Below, one piece after another: positions 10,581-22,509 of a DNA stretch of 64,000 bases. The first letter of the stretch is position 1; every line of letters starts with the position of its first letter. Under the pieces are notes generated by a model. That model ran no database searches and was not told where the DNA came from. It saw nothing but the letters and a program-made list of their open reading frames with translations. The position numbers and the translations under genes were made by a program. The stretch covers positions 58,747,573 to 58,811,572 of the forward strand of contig OX375873.1 in the NCBI GenBank assembly GCA_947359465.1, read 5' to 3'. The DNA comes from Metellina segmentata. Taxonomy: Eukaryota; Arthropoda; Arachnida; Araneae; Tetragnathidae.

Positions 10581-10664
10581 ATGCTACTGCGAACATGACA
10601 AAAAATACAGAACCGTCTTGATGTGCTTCGTGCAACTAATGGTGCTCATATAGAGGTATATTAA
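10581..10664 (+). pseudogene. Second transposase C-terminus, opposite strand
   Basis: Plus-strand reading MLLRT, stop, QKIQNRLDVLRATNGAHIEVY, stop. This is the extreme C-terminus of the same transposase type, facing the right terminus. Only about 27 codons can be aligned. Confidence 0.6.
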
Positions 10665-10789
10665 GTGAGGCAGAAAACAACTTAAATGGATCTTCTCATT
10701 TTGTAATAATTCCCACTTACTTGTCTTTTAATTTTTCTTTTATAATAATTTTTTGAAATTGTAGAGAGGGACTATGAACACCCTGTATT

Positions 10790-11580
10790 ATGAATTCTAG
10801 ATTGTTGTATTTTAGAACTCAAAATGTTGATCCCAAGCTAAGTTCATCTTGACTACCCCATATAAGAGAAAAAAAACAGGTATAGATCAATTTCTAAATA
10901 ATTTTTGTTCATATTCGCAACGAACTCCAATAGCCGATTCACAAAACCTAGATAATAACCGATGTTTCCCCAAGCTACCTGATAACAAGACTACCATTCT
11001 AAAGTACTCAATCATTTTCAACATCTAAATTAATAAATTGCGTCCACATAATGAAACAACGAAGGAGAAGAACTTCGATCCCATCTTCCCGCTTAATGCG
11101 ATTACTACTTAATGCAGTTTAGTTTATTAGTTAAGACTCCACCGGCTATGAAGGCGCAGAGGAAAAATTCTATTTATCAGCATTTCCCTCGGATTAAAGG
11201 AAGGGCTCGGACAGACACTAGTGACTGGAAATAAATAATTTATTCATTCGTTCATTCAAATGGACTTTGCGGAAGTTCTCGTTCCCTGTTTCAGAATACG
11301 CTGAAAACATTTGCCGCTTCCTGCGAGCACGAGATAAACTTATTCAATATTTAGTTCCTCTGATGAATGTTAAAAGAGGAGGCTTAACATATCTTTTATT
11401 TACCGAGCGTTTTAGGAGGGTGTGCTGAGAGTACTTGCATTCAAGTTAATGAACTCTTTCGTGATTCTGTAAAAGGTGGGTGTCTTATTTTGTAACGAAA
11501 TTTCCTTATTTTCGCTTTTATAGAAGTAGCTGGAACCATGTACCTCGGAGTAATTATGCTGTTGTTGCGTTTACTTATTC
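10790..11580. other. Intron, nothing recognised
   Basis: Mixed composition, including a GC-richer part (11150-11350). No exon, tRNA-like sequence or terminal repeat seen. Confidence 0.5.
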
Positions 11581-11584
11581 ATAA

Positions 11585-11824
11585 ACTCTCACGGTGGTTT
11601 GTCTTCGCCTGTTGTGGCATCCTCTGTTGCAAAACTGTCACCAGCCCTAGTCGAGGGACAATTTGTTTTTCCAATTTCATTCCAATTGGAGTAATACGGC
11701 AGTTTTTCTCGACGAGGTATTTTGTAATTACCAGAATTGTCCAGATCTTGATGGACGAAATATCCCGTTACTGCAGAAATTGACCAGATCTCGAACAAGA
11801 TGTATCGTCGAAACCAATTAAGGG
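11585..11824 (+). mobile_element. TTAA/CCCTYC palindromic MITE, copy 4
   Basis: Left end CTCTCACGGTGGTTTG (decayed). Right end CGTCGAAACCAATTAAGGG followed by CTAA. Contains CTCGACGAGGTATTTTG, CCAGATCTTGATGGACG and ACCAGATCTCGAAC, all family spacers or palindromes. Its middle resembles copy 1, which identifies a longer subfamily. Confidence 0.6.
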
Positions 11825-11829
11825 CTAAG

Positions 11830-13475
11830 GACAGGGCAGTTCTTGGGGTATGAGCTACCCACGAACAAATCTCAGCAAGTCACCCCTATAGTCAAAAAAA
11901 CATTTATTTTTCTTAAAGAACGCTCTTCGCCATGCCATTGTTTGTTGCTAATTGAACGCCCTTCATAAACGAGTTTAGAACATTATAGTCATCTTTCCCG
12001 GTTTCCTAAATACCAAAATGTTAAACAAGCGTTGTGCTTAATATTTCTTTTAGGCTGCTTTCAGACAATTGACGGATTCAGAAGTATAAATTATCTCTTA
12101 TTTACTCTGATTTAACTTGCGTCCACTTATAATTTTGACATATTTTTAAAATTCTAAACTTATTTCGAGTGCTTTTCAACTATTCGAATGAAAAGAACAA
12201 AATGTGCTAGATTCATGAATATTTTTAATTACGATTTGAAGACAAGAGGAAAAAACTAATAATATAGGAAGATTTATTGTTCGACACGCTCATTTAAAGT
12301 TGGATGGATACCTTCTCCCGGTCCTACCCTATTTTTCTCACAATATGCACGTGCACGCCCAGCACACCACTCAGGAATGGCTCTGCATAAGACTTAGCTA
12401 AACAGCTTGATCGAGTTCATGAGTCCGGACACACTCAAAAGGTCCAACACTAGATCAGGACTTTTGTAGAGATCCTCTCTTGCCATACCCACCCCAAGCC
12501 AGGTTATGGTTTGAGGAGGCTTGTTATGTAGGATTTTAATCAAGAAGAGAAAGCGGTTACTTTTTATACAACATTTAACATCCGAGACTATGAACGAGAT
12601 TTCTCAATTCTTAAACATTCTCCAGTCTTTATCGTATTTTAGGATGGATAAGAGATTTATGGCAATTTAAAGCTTCCTTGACAGACCAAGATGAAAAGAT
12701 GCGACAGTTTTAAAGACAATGTTGGCACATTCGTGAAGATGTGTTTCCCCACGGTCAAAAATCTACAAAATGTTGGTTTCAACAGACTCACTTTAAGGGG
12801 ATCAACGAGATAGGAAAAATTATTGTTGAAATCAATGAACTTGACGTCGCTTGGCTGGTTTTTCGAATGCGATTACTAGTTGAATCTCTATAGAGTAACT
12901 TCAGCTTATTTATAGAGAATTTGTTGAAAAGAGAGTAATTTTCCTTTAGAAAAACGATAGATAAAACCAATTTGTATGATATTTTAAAATCAATTACAAA
13001 GAAAAACGACAGACAGATAACTTTACTTTGGCTGAATTCAATAAATTTAATTTTAAATCAGGCCCCTTTTCATTTTATAAGCTTCTTTCATAAGTATATT
13101 CTGTAAAGCTAAATGTATAAGGCGTTAGTATTTCTGGGACAGAAAGTGATTCCTGTACTTAATCGAGCTTAGTCTTAATCGAGCTTACTTTGCTTGTTAT
13201 CAAATACAAAATCAGTTCTTCGCCAAAAAAAATCAAAGAATGAATTCTGAATTGATATGAATCGTTGATTGGAGTTAGCCAGTGTTGGCGTACTTTTTGA
13301 GCGCGGTATGTTAAAAACCGGAAAAAAAAACACACAAGCTTAACTCCGGATGCCATGTCACATATTTAAACATCCATAATTTTGGGATATTTGTAGCTAT
13401 TGTAAAAAAAGTTATATTTTTAATATATTTATTTGTGAAAAAAGCAAAACGTAATAATACTTTACATTACTCATT
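11830..13475. other. Intron, nothing recognised
   Basis: A moderately GC-rich part at 12300-12520 stands out from AT-rich flanks, but I could not match it to an exon or known element. Splice-flanked open frames with recognisable domains are absent. Confidence 0.45.
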
Positions 13476-13480
13476 TATTG

Positions 13481-13800
13481 TTGCTGAACTGCATTTGCTG
13501 GATTTTCAATTGAAGGTTTGTATTTCGTGCACTTCTAGTCCAAGCAAGCACTACTAATTCATTTATCAGTCAGTTTCTTTTAATGGCTTTAATGTTATTT
13601 AACGCCGAGAAAAAGGTCTCAACGAAGTAAGTAGAGGGAAAAATTATGTGAGAAGCCATCACTAGATTTTCAGGTTGCTAAAAGCGTCCGATAATAGGGT
13701 TCCAAGCACTCCAAATTTCCTGTTATTAGGGTCACTCTTCTTCATTCCCTAAACTATTTATTTCCATATTCTGCAGTTTGTACCTTAAGTCGACAAACAC
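13481..13800 (-). pseudogene. hAT transposase dimerisation-domain remnant
   Basis: The minus strand reads FVDLRYKLQNMEI, then after frame breaks a segment ending in SDAFSNLKI, then IIFPSTYFVETFFSALNNIK, AIKRN, stop, and LINELVVLAWTRSARN. The order corresponds to the hAT C-terminal (dimerisation) region: xSTYxxExxFSxxNxxK(xx)KRxxL, then ExLxxxxRxAxS. Stops and frame breaks show it is dead. No inverted termini were identified around it, though non-coding sequence to about 14210 could belong to the same element. Confidence 0.65.
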
Positions 13801-15350
13801 TCAAGACCAGGGCGCTTGTAAGTTTAAGTGTCTAACACTGTCTTTAGTCCTTAGCACTGTCTCCGGTTCTTCCACCACTTCTTGTCTCTCAACGTAAGCA
13901 TACGATCGCGCTACGAGTGAAATAAACAGAGCGTAAGTTGACTTTTCTTTTCGAAGACCGCTCGAATATGATGCGTGTCACCTTTGACAAGCGCGTCATA
14001 GATTTGCCATCACTGTGTAGGCTAATTAGATCAAAAGTCAAACGTGGCCAAATCGGCCATAAGCTTCATTTTAAAGTGCCCCAAAATGTATCACGAGAGC
14101 ATGAATTTTGATAGAGGAAGTAAACTCTTCGTTTTTCTTCCGATTAGTTCGCATGCATTGGAAAACCCTTTCATAGCAAAATGTCTTATCTTAGGAAGAA
14201 CAAAATATTTATAGCGTCGATAAAAGCACTAGCTGTTAAATGAATAGATTAATATCATTGCTTAAGATTAGCTAGTCTTTGTTAAGCAGGTTAAGAGATA
14301 TACTCCAATGAGACTTACTTGCAACACAATAGAATGCTTTTTGCACTGATAATTGTCTGTTTCCCGATCATGAATTGAATGTTTTGGGTTCCGAGAAAGT
14401 AATTATCATTCTTTTGTTTTAAACAGTTAGAATGGAGATTTGATAGCACGATTTTACATATGAAGTAACGTCTGTATACAAAGGAGAATTTCGAATCCAT
14501 TATCTATACGGTGCCGCAAAAGAAAACTCGATGTAATAGAAAAAATTCCAACAAAAGGGTGAACTAGTAACTATACATCTTAGGGTAAAAAAAGTACCAT
14601 TTCGGTCTCAAACACTTGTCTAACAACAAAAGAAACCTCTTTTGTTCGATTCTATGACAGTAGGCAGAAAGAAATCTTCAATTGTTGTCTTTGACACGAT
14701 CTGAAATTAATGATATAGAAGCGAGTGAACGAACGCTGACGAAGCAAGAAACCATTTATACAATATCTCACCAGGGTATATGAAACTAGTAGGAAAGTAA
14801 TTTGTGGTTCGTACATACAACGATACAGAAAAGAAATTAGAATGCAGTAGAAATAACGAGAGAATAAATGAAGTGATCAAAGCTTCATCGGCCACAATAT
14901 TTTGAGACATTTTATATTTTACTGTTTAGAATAAAAGAAATGTCTCATTTTATGTATGAACAGCGATATGCTTCGGCTTGTCTGGAACAGTTTTGAATTT
15001 ACAGCGATAGGCTTTTTTAATCGAGTCCTTATACGAGTTTATTTTAGACATTTGTTCTTTTCCCTACTGATGTCAACACGAAATATTTCGTTTATCCGTG
15101 AAGACGATTCACTTTCTCTGATAATTATGTTTACTTCCATAAAAAGAAAGTCATGGCGTTTAATATACTTCTATCTCACTTTGTCAACTCATTCTGTCTG
15201 TCATTTGACTATCCAGATTATTTTTCTTATTCAGTTCATTATTACTGCATGAAGCATCTGATGTGCAACGACTTACTTTAGCTTTCCGTCTTGGATGATG
15301 ATAAAATAAGAAGGATTATGATATGATTAAGAATGATAATAAAATAAGAA
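13801..15350. other. Intron, nothing firmly recognised
   Basis: 13800-14100 is GC-richer and could be more of the decayed hAT element, but I see no motif. From 15290 to 15350 there is a decayed GATAATAAAATAAGAA tandem repeat. Confidence 0.4.
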
Positions 15351-15351
15351 T

Positions 15352-15677
15352 GATTATTGATGATAAAAGAATGTTTCTGTGTGTGTATTTTCTATACCAA
15401 TTTTAACCGTTTGACCAATCCACACCAAATTTAGTACACTTATACCTTCCGGACCAATATATAGCCATGAAAATTGGAACACAGGTAGTCCTAAAAGTGA
15501 CCCTCGAAGCTCCAATTTTAAAATATAAAGTTTGTTTTTCTGCAATAAATGGACATGGACAAGAAAACACGTTCTACAGGGTTTGTGTATTTGACTTAAC
15601 ACAGGGAAATGTCGCTGTCTTATTTTAGCTACCGCGGTCATATTTGAAGCCCGAATAACGCTTGGTTATTCAGCTAG
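15352..15677 (+). mobile_element. Helitron-like element, group A, short copy
   Basis: The start resembles known Helitron-type 5' sequence (TGATAAAAGAATGTTTCTGT then a GT run). The 3' end is AGCCCGAATAACGCTTGGTT, then ATTCAG, CTAG and T, a weakened hairpin followed by CTRR before T. It shares this terminus with 3775 and 35584. The 5' boundary is blurred by the simple repeat before it. Confidence 0.55.
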
Positions 15678-15679
15678 TT

Positions 15680-16608
15680 TAAATATAAAGCTTCTCAAAC
15701 AGAAACGTGCTCACGCAGTTCAACAGACGCGTTTATTATGAGTGCGCGCCATACCCTCACACCGGCGTATGCACTTCTTAAGAAGGTAAACCATTGCAAA
15801 CAGCCTGTTCGGCTCAGCACTGATAGTGCAAGATAACCCATTACGAACGGTCTGCTCATCTCGGTTTGGCTGGAATCCATTCCTTAGTATTCATTCGGCT
15901 TTGACTGTACATCCTCAACATAATTTATTCATTTCATCTGTACATTTGAAGTTTATGCTTCAGTGAAAGTGTGGGCTTTCCTTCTGTTCCAGAGTTCTAA
16001 CGGAATACTTCTAGCGTACTCCCTGGTGAATCCTAATCCAACACACTTCTGATGTTCGCTTAGGCATCATGAAAGGAGTTTTTTATCACCATCGAAAATT
16101 ATTAACACGAAATCAACTGTAGGATATGCATACACGAATAAACTGGATAGTAGTAGAACATTCTTAGAAAGTCTAATTTTTGACGTTCTAAGAATGTTTA
16201 AAACTTAGAATATTATTTTCAAAGCTTGAATTCTCAGAAGTTACAATTTGTTTAGATGTAATGGATTCGATGTTTTATTAGACTGTCGTGAAATCAATGT
16301 GCATGTTAAGTTTTTAATGTTAGCTTAACAATTTTTTTAATGAAACCGATTGAAAATATACTTTGAAGAATTTATTTAAGTAACAAACACTGCATTTTGG
16401 CCCTTCTATTTACCTCATTCGTTTATCGAGACACGAATGTAAGCTATTTTTCACTTCAAAGGTTTGATTACCCCGTTAATCATTTACGAATAACAACTTT
16501 TGAATAACATCTTTAATTTTAATGAATTGATATTAAGCTTTTTAGATACTGCCTTTGGGGATTGAAAATCTCCCAATAGTCTGCAGAACAATCTGTAATG
16601 ATTAGGTA
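15680..16608. other. Intron with one small inverted repeat
   Basis: AACATTCTTAGAA (16157-16169) and its exact complement TTCTAAGAATGTT (16186-16198) form a 13-bp stem with a 16-nt loop. Nothing else was recognised. Confidence 0.55.
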
Positions 16609-16611
16609 GTT

Positions 16612-17115
16612 GAGTTTACGTCGCACTGCAGCAAGACAATGGGCTTTTGATTAGGGTCTAGAATTAACTACTGATGGAAAAAAATTGAAGAATAATCTGT
16701 TTAATGAAAACACATTTTACTTTTTAAGCAGAGATCATATACCTTATTTGCCTGACTGCTTTTTATATGATTTAGTATACATAATCTTTGGCACAAATTT
16801 TTATTATTTTATTTTTCATTTAGATACCACATTTTTTCTACAATTGGCAGTTAGTTCAATTTAATTCACACTAGAGCAACGTAATTGGCCTGTTTGGGTA
16901 TCAATCCTGAAGGGAAAAATCCGAGTACAACACCATGTAATTGATAACAGTCAGACCACGGTTATCAGAGGTCTACACATGAGATGGCAACCTCAAACCT
17001 CCACACCACGCAAATGTGAGTACATTTGAGGACACAACATATTTATCGTACATCAGCCTCCATGTACACGACGGTCTTTGTTGGGATATATTTCGAACTC
17101 GCAACCCTCCAGTTG
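16612..17115 (-). mobile_element. SINE family 1 remnants, minus strand
   Basis: 16858-17115 is a minus-strand copy. Its box B complement is in TTCGAACTCGCAACC (17089-17103), and its body has CCTCCACACCACGCAAATG and GTACACGACGGTCTTTG, which also occur in the minus copy at 41569-41765. 16612-16672 is a separate tail fragment (TTTACGTCGCACTGCAG). Between them lies unrelated AT-rich sequence. Confidence 0.65.
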
Positions 17116-17119
17116 CTAA

Positions 17120-17440
17120 TCATTATAATTCATGTCTTTAACTTAACACTTCGTCAAATCTTTTTAATTCGCACTCATCATATATCAATGTCGATGATAC
17201 AATAATCTTATATATTTCCAAGTTAAACTATACAATTAAGGGTTTTAATGTTGTTTTTAATTTACTTTGTATTCAAAGTAAGTAGTATTAATAAGTGTAC
17301 TTATGTTTTTTAATCATCTTTTTCTGCTGAGTAGGCTATTCGGAGTAATTAATAAATTTTGGTGAATCGAATTTTTCAAGCGTTTGGTGCAGTTTGTCCA
17401 TTTCCAGACCTTGAGCCATAATTTCCAACACTACCAACTG
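17120..17440. other. Intron, nothing recognised
   Basis: AT-rich, no feature seen. Confidence 0.5.
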
Positions 17441-17448
17441 GTTTCTAA

Positions 17449-18252
17449 TAGGGATGCGATATCGACAACAAAACATAGAAAGTTTGAAACATCTATGTTC
17501 AAAATTAAAACATCGATGTTGATAATGCATCGCCCAAAAAACCATCGATGCTTTTTAACATCAGTGTATTTAAACTTTTATTCCCCCCATTTCTTAAAAC
17601 TAGTTTAGTAACCTCAAACATTAATGTTCGCCCGAGGTGGGGAGACTTAATTTATCATTTGCTGTGTTTATTAATTTATAACAAAAAAAAATTTTAAGTA
17701 TCAAAACAAAGTACAAAAAATTAATAAGAAAAATTGACAAATCGTTTATTTTTAAATTGAATAATATAAAATAAAATAATGTTTACAACAATTTGACATA
17801 GAAACTACTAACTATGAGTATAATTAGGTAGGTATGTAACAAAAATTATTGTTAGTTATTATTAATTATTTATCATTATATAGGGGAAAACATAACAAAT
17901 TTATTTTTTATTTACTGTAAATAAAAATATATTAGGGCCAATAATTATTATATGCCCCAATATTTGTTATTTACAGTTTGTAAAAAAAAAAGAAATTTGT
18001 TCACTTTCTCCACCTTAAGCGACTTCTTTATTCACTAATTACGCTTATTAGGGAAAAAAACTCTTTCTGACAGGACGGATGTCGCCATCACGAACAAATA
18101 TTTAGTTGTACGGTTTTTTTTCTTCATATTTACTATAATACTTTTTTCATTAAAAAATAAAACATAGATGTTAAACAAACATCGGCTCCAATAAATCAAT
18201 GGTAAATACATCGATGTTTTTATAAAACATCGACATCGATGTTGCATCTATA
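17449..18252. mobile_element. Non-autonomous hAT element
   Basis: Left terminus TAGGGATGCGATATCG. Right terminus as reverse complement TATAGATGCAACATCGATGT. Flanking octamers are GTTTCTAA (17441-17448) and GTTGCTAA (18253-18260), seven of eight matching, the hAT target-site signature. Both subterminal regions carry many ACATCGATGTT type motifs in both orientations, likely transposase-binding repeats. The middle is very AT-rich and has no transposase. Confidence 0.75.
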
Positions 18253-18261
18253 GTTGCTAAT

Positions 18262-19100
18262 CCCCGATTTTATCAACAGGCTACCGCCTTTTGTGATGGG
18301 TTCTTTGGTTTGGACCATAGAAATATAAAAGAAGAGTAAGCAATGGTAAAATTATTATGTGCCCAGGATAATGAGACCAAACCTCATAGCTACGTGACCC
18401 TTAGAAACGAACATTCATCATCGGAGTGTTCCATTGGATGAGAGAAGGCGGGCATCCATTGATTCGTCATCTGATTGGTCCACGTGACATGATGTTACCA
18501 TTTTTTCATTGAACAAAAGCAAACTCTCCGTACACAACAGAAGTACAACACGGGAGTTACAGAAGTATGTTGATTTAAAGAAACAACGAAAAATGAATTT
18601 TAACTAAAAGTATAATGTTTGATAAACTTAACAAATTTGAAAAAAAAAAGATTGAATTTTACAAAAACATTGAGTTCTACTGACCATTTTTTTTCTTCTA
18701 ATCTTCTCAAATCGTTTTGAAAGTACGTTCTTGAATTTTCAAATGCAGGACAACTGAAAAACAAATTTGAACACTCTCACATATCATTAGAACGAAAATG
18801 AAACATAAATATAGGTAGTAATTAGCAAAATTTCCATGGTCAGAGAGATAGAAATTGTGTTATTTTGAAGTTTATGAAGAAAAATAATTTCGTGTTCAAT
18901 CTATGCGGAATAGTAAAAAAATATTTTTTGGTGTGACCAGCTTTCTCAGATGTGTTATTCTCTACGTTCCATTTATCAGCTAGTTTATAAAAACACGAGG
19001 CTTTCAAGTAGCACTTAGGAATATTAACTTTTACATCAAATGCTAAATTTGAAACGTCTTTGGCTAAATATCATCTTTGTCATTCCCGTAAATCCCATAA
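18262..19100. other. Intron, nothing recognised
   Basis: A GC-richer island at 18350-18560 includes GATTGGTCCACGTGAC (CCAAT complement next to an E-box). It could be regulatory, but nothing else supports that. Confidence 0.4.
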
Positions 19101-19105
19101 TACCC

Positions 19106-19740
19106 TCAAACAAAGGCAACGAAAATTTCAATTCCTCTATTTTTAAGATAACTTATTGTTAAAAAACTAAATTTTTCATTTGCTTGCAACATTGCTAATA
19201 TAATGTAGAGAGGAAAGATAATCGCTACACATAAGGCACTTTGAACAAAAATTTCTCTATTTTCTTTAAACAGCTTAGCTACGAGATTAATGCAAAGCAA
19301 TTCTGCTCGAAAGATAGTGCCTTCATTCTGGATACGATGTTTGTAAAAGCCGCATTCCAAGTTGTCTGCAAATAAGACAAAAGCAAGGCCCAACTTTGTT
19401 GTTCATCTTACTACCGTCAGTAAAACATTTTTCCACATTTTCCTATTTACTTATATGAATTGGTTCTAAAACAGGCGTATATTAGGACTGTTGCAAAGAG
19501 GCAATTTTCCATATACACAGTTCTGAACATCACACATCCAAACATTTAAAATCGAAGCATATAATTCATTTTCATGGTCAGTTTTCAAGTCTAAAGGATT
19601 GTCAAAGGTTCAGCCAAAGGTTGTTTTATAACGTAATGTTCTATAATCTCTGAGACAATAATACGAAGAAGAATTTTTTGTTGAAGCTTTCTCAACCTGC
19701 GTCGATTGGTCTGAGTCTTCAATGCATTTCCCCAGATTTG
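19106..19740 (-). pseudogene. LINE reverse transcriptase C-terminal/RNase H remnant
   Basis: The minus strand reads RRRLRKLQQKILLRIIVSEI (linker after the reverse transcriptase thumb), then after breaks CFTDGSKMNNKVG, a one-base shift, and LAFVLFADNLECGFYKHR followed by NEGTIFRAELLCINLVAKL. TDGS holds the first catalytic Asp and FRAELL the catalytic Glu of a LINE-encoded RNase H. At least three lesions break the frame. It is the same general class as the fragment at 51643-53607 but much older. The left end stops where a Helitron-like start begins on the other side. Confidence 0.7.
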
Positions 19741-19746
19741 TATGCA

Positions 19747-20450
19747 TCTCTACTATTATATAAGGACGTGTTTGTGTGTCTATATCCAGTGCCCTGATGA
19801 ATCTATGGCACTTACAGCAATGAGATTTGAAACACATATAGTCCAATTTTTTTTGCGATTTTTGGGTTGCGCCTAATTTTAAAATATAAACAAGAGCATT
19901 TTCAATTAATTTAACGTAATTTAATTATTATATTGTTTTTCTTAGAATGACAACACCATAAAGCGATTGTAGATTCTAAATTTATTTTTTCAGTGTTTCC
20001 GTTTCATTTTGCTAGGAACAATTTTTCAGTGGAGGAACAAAACAAATAAAAAGTTTTAACTGGAGTTATGCAGTTTTTTTCCTCTCTCCAAGATCGTTAA
20101 AGATAGAGTAAAATTTTCAAGGGATTTTAAATCTGTGGAGAGTTTCACATTTGATCGGTACCTAAAAATATGATTTTCTTTAAATAAATAATTTTTACGT
20201 TGTAACTTTTCTATTTTTTTCCCACATGACCTTCACAATCGAGAAATCAGATTCCATTTCTTGCCCTCGAACGCTTCCAGCGAAAGAAAGCTAAAAAATA
20301 AAAAACTTTTTTTGCTAGCATTTGTTTTTAATAAAATCGGATGGTTAAAGATAGATTGAAAATTTCAACGGATTTGAAACCTGTGGAAAATTTTACACCA
20401 AGATACTAGATACCTTACACATTTGCACGGGCAACGCCGTGTTTATACAT
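19747..20450 (+). mobile_element. Possible decayed Helitron-like element
   Basis: It opens ATCTCTACTATTATATAAGG followed by GTGTTTGTGTGTC, like the 5' end of group A. It closes with a perfect CACGG/CCGTG hairpin (20426-20441). The CTRR end expected about 10 nt later is not present (TTTATACATAACT). The interior contains an imperfect duplication (20087-20150 and 20338-20398; TTAAAGATAGA, GTGGA.A.TTT). Confidence 0.4.
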
Positions 20451-20454
20451 AACT

Positions 20455-21845
20455 TTCAAAACCTCATAGCTTACTCCCAATGTGTATTTTTGGCAATAGG
20501 ATACAGGCCAGTAAAAAGGTTTTCGCATGATATTATTCTGGCTATTTCACCATTTTTCTCATCACTCTATAACCATGAGGAATGCACATCTGCCAAGCAG
20601 TTCAATTTTTCACAGACCAGTCACATGACTATGTCAACAAGTTGGTCCAAGTTGGTCGCACCTTTTGGAGTTTTTCTGAAGAGCAATGCTCTGTCTACTT
20701 ACATTTCACAAGCAGCGTGAGCCAAGAACTTGGCCAACCGATTTTCTTTGACAATTTTCCCTAAACTTGTCACTACTCGGCCTGATTTTGTTAGATATTC
20801 ATGTTTTATACACCGAAACGTCACTCGACGTATGTACTATAAAACGATGAAAACTGCGTCAAAATTTGTTTATTAACAAGATTAGTTCGAGGTAACAAAC
20901 AGGCGCCCCCTTCTGGGGATATATACTCTTTTCATATGCTTGATAACGCAACTCCACAGAAATGTATACATGAACTGAAGGGAACCAGCCTTAGGTCATT
21001 TTTCAATGTAGTTTAAAATTCAAATAATTATGATTTGGTCTTCGTTGCTTCTATGTGTCAGTTACGGGAAAATAAAATGGCAATAGTCACCATAAATTTC
21101 ACTTTAGATGTCTTCATTTGAAACCCATTTTAACCCATTTTTATGACATTCGTGTTCCAGAAATCATTTGTATACTTTAAATAAATTTTATCATAAAATA
21201 GCTTTACATTATGCAGAAATCTGCTGATGATTGAGATATTTTAACTACATTGATAATTTAATAACCGGAAACGAACTCTAATTTCCCTCCCTCTTGTGTT
21301 GAAATTAATCATGCTTCAAACTGCTTACTACATTAATGACACTCGTAGTCTTCAGATGCAACATTGTGAATTATTGTTGTTTCGTCGAGAAGCTCCGTTA
21401 CTGTTGATATAGGAGAAGGAACTCATTTACATTCTCCTAAATTCCAAGTGTCACGTGGTCAGGTCACATGCTCTCAATTAGACACAGGGGAGCGCGTTTA
21501 ACACGAAATTAGAAATGCTTAGTGAATTCCTGAACTTCATTTACTGTGTAGTACCTTGTGACAGGTGCTGTAAACGTTCAATCTTCAGGAAACCATTTAT
21601 GCACACAAAAAAAATAGTAAACCTAAAATTTGAATTTTGAAACTGATAGAACTTAAAAAAATATAATTAATACAAAATCAATTTTTTTAATTTTAACTCC
21701 ATATCTTGATTACTATTAAACAATGCAAATAAAGATAGCAAGTGTACATCACGTTTCAATTAAACTTATAACATATTGTTAGTTTGATTAAATTAATTAT
21801 AATTCATTAGCACGTTTTTATTGTTGTACTGTTCGACCTTTAAAT
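20455..21845. other. Intron, nothing recognised
   Basis: No exon, transposase motif or paired termini seen. Confidence 0.5.
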
Positions 21846-21849
21846 GAAA

Positions 21850-22504
21850 CTAGGGGGCCCGCCCCCTGCTCGCTACCACTCGCCAACCCCCGGAGGATTG
21901 CTCCGGAATCCTCATTGGTTCGCTGCGCGAACCTATGCTCGCTTCGCTCGCATCAATGAAGACATGTGTCCTAGCAGAAGGGATTGTTTACAAAATATGA
22001 TATTCCAAAAAAATATTTTTCAAAGCTAAATTTTTTGTTGTTTTTCAGAAAAGATATATACAGTACCTCAGGAATCAGAATTCAAATGAAAACTTTGAGC
22101 AAATTTTGACTCGAAATGTGAGCGCTGAGTTGGAAATTGAATACCCAGCATGTTGCTTGTGTGTACATTTGCGTACCCCTCACTTGAGCCACAAACGCTT
22201 TTTCATTGAGTTAGTTGTCGAAAGTTGTAGTGCAAGCGTCTTGTTGTACTTTAATTGTTGGCCCTGAAAAAGACCTTTTTCTTAAATAGCCATGAAAAGA
22301 TCCTACGCTTTCTTTGATTTCTATTATTAACTGCAACATCTGGACTGAAATTCATTTTTTTTCAATGAAATTTCATTTGATAACGCTATAAATTCAATTG
22401 AAGCGCGAGGCTTCAAGATAAACAAACAATCGTAAAATGTTGCCAAAACGCGATAACAAATAACGTCTTTTTTGCGTGCCACGTAAGAGAATTATATATA
22501 TAGA
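21850..22504 (-). mobile_element. Helitron-like element, group B, copy 1
   Basis: Read on minus, it begins TCTATATATATAATTCTCTT after an A, and ends with the hairpin GGGGGC GG GCCCCC running into CTAG, before T. TC at the start, CTRR at the end, a terminal GC hairpin and insertion between A and T are all Helitron hallmarks. The 655-bp interior has no protein. A second copy is at 30256-30885. The GC-rich CGCTCGC/GCGAGC series near the end (21860-21950) is strongly self-complementary. Confidence 0.75.
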
Positions 22505-22509
22505 TAGGC

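Larger units (their letters stand above)
9918..10785. mobile_element. Mariner-like element with rearranged interior
   Basis: Termini CAGGGTATCCATAAAGTC (left) and CAGGGTGTTCATAGTCCC (right, reverse complement) are each flanked by TA, as in mariner/IS630-type elements. The left subterminal sequence is amplified as a 27-bp minisatellite (9926-10156). The interior holds two transposase C-termini in opposite orientation, one on minus (10268-10445) and one on plus (10581-10664). The element is therefore a tail-to-tail rearranged derivative rather than a simple copy. Confidence 0.75.

Noticed and set aside
11589..11798. Minus-strand open frame, also its relative at 908-1120
   Set aside because: Both lie inside copies of the same TTAA-flanked repeat. 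Similarity between them is repeat homology and the frames are not shared end to end.
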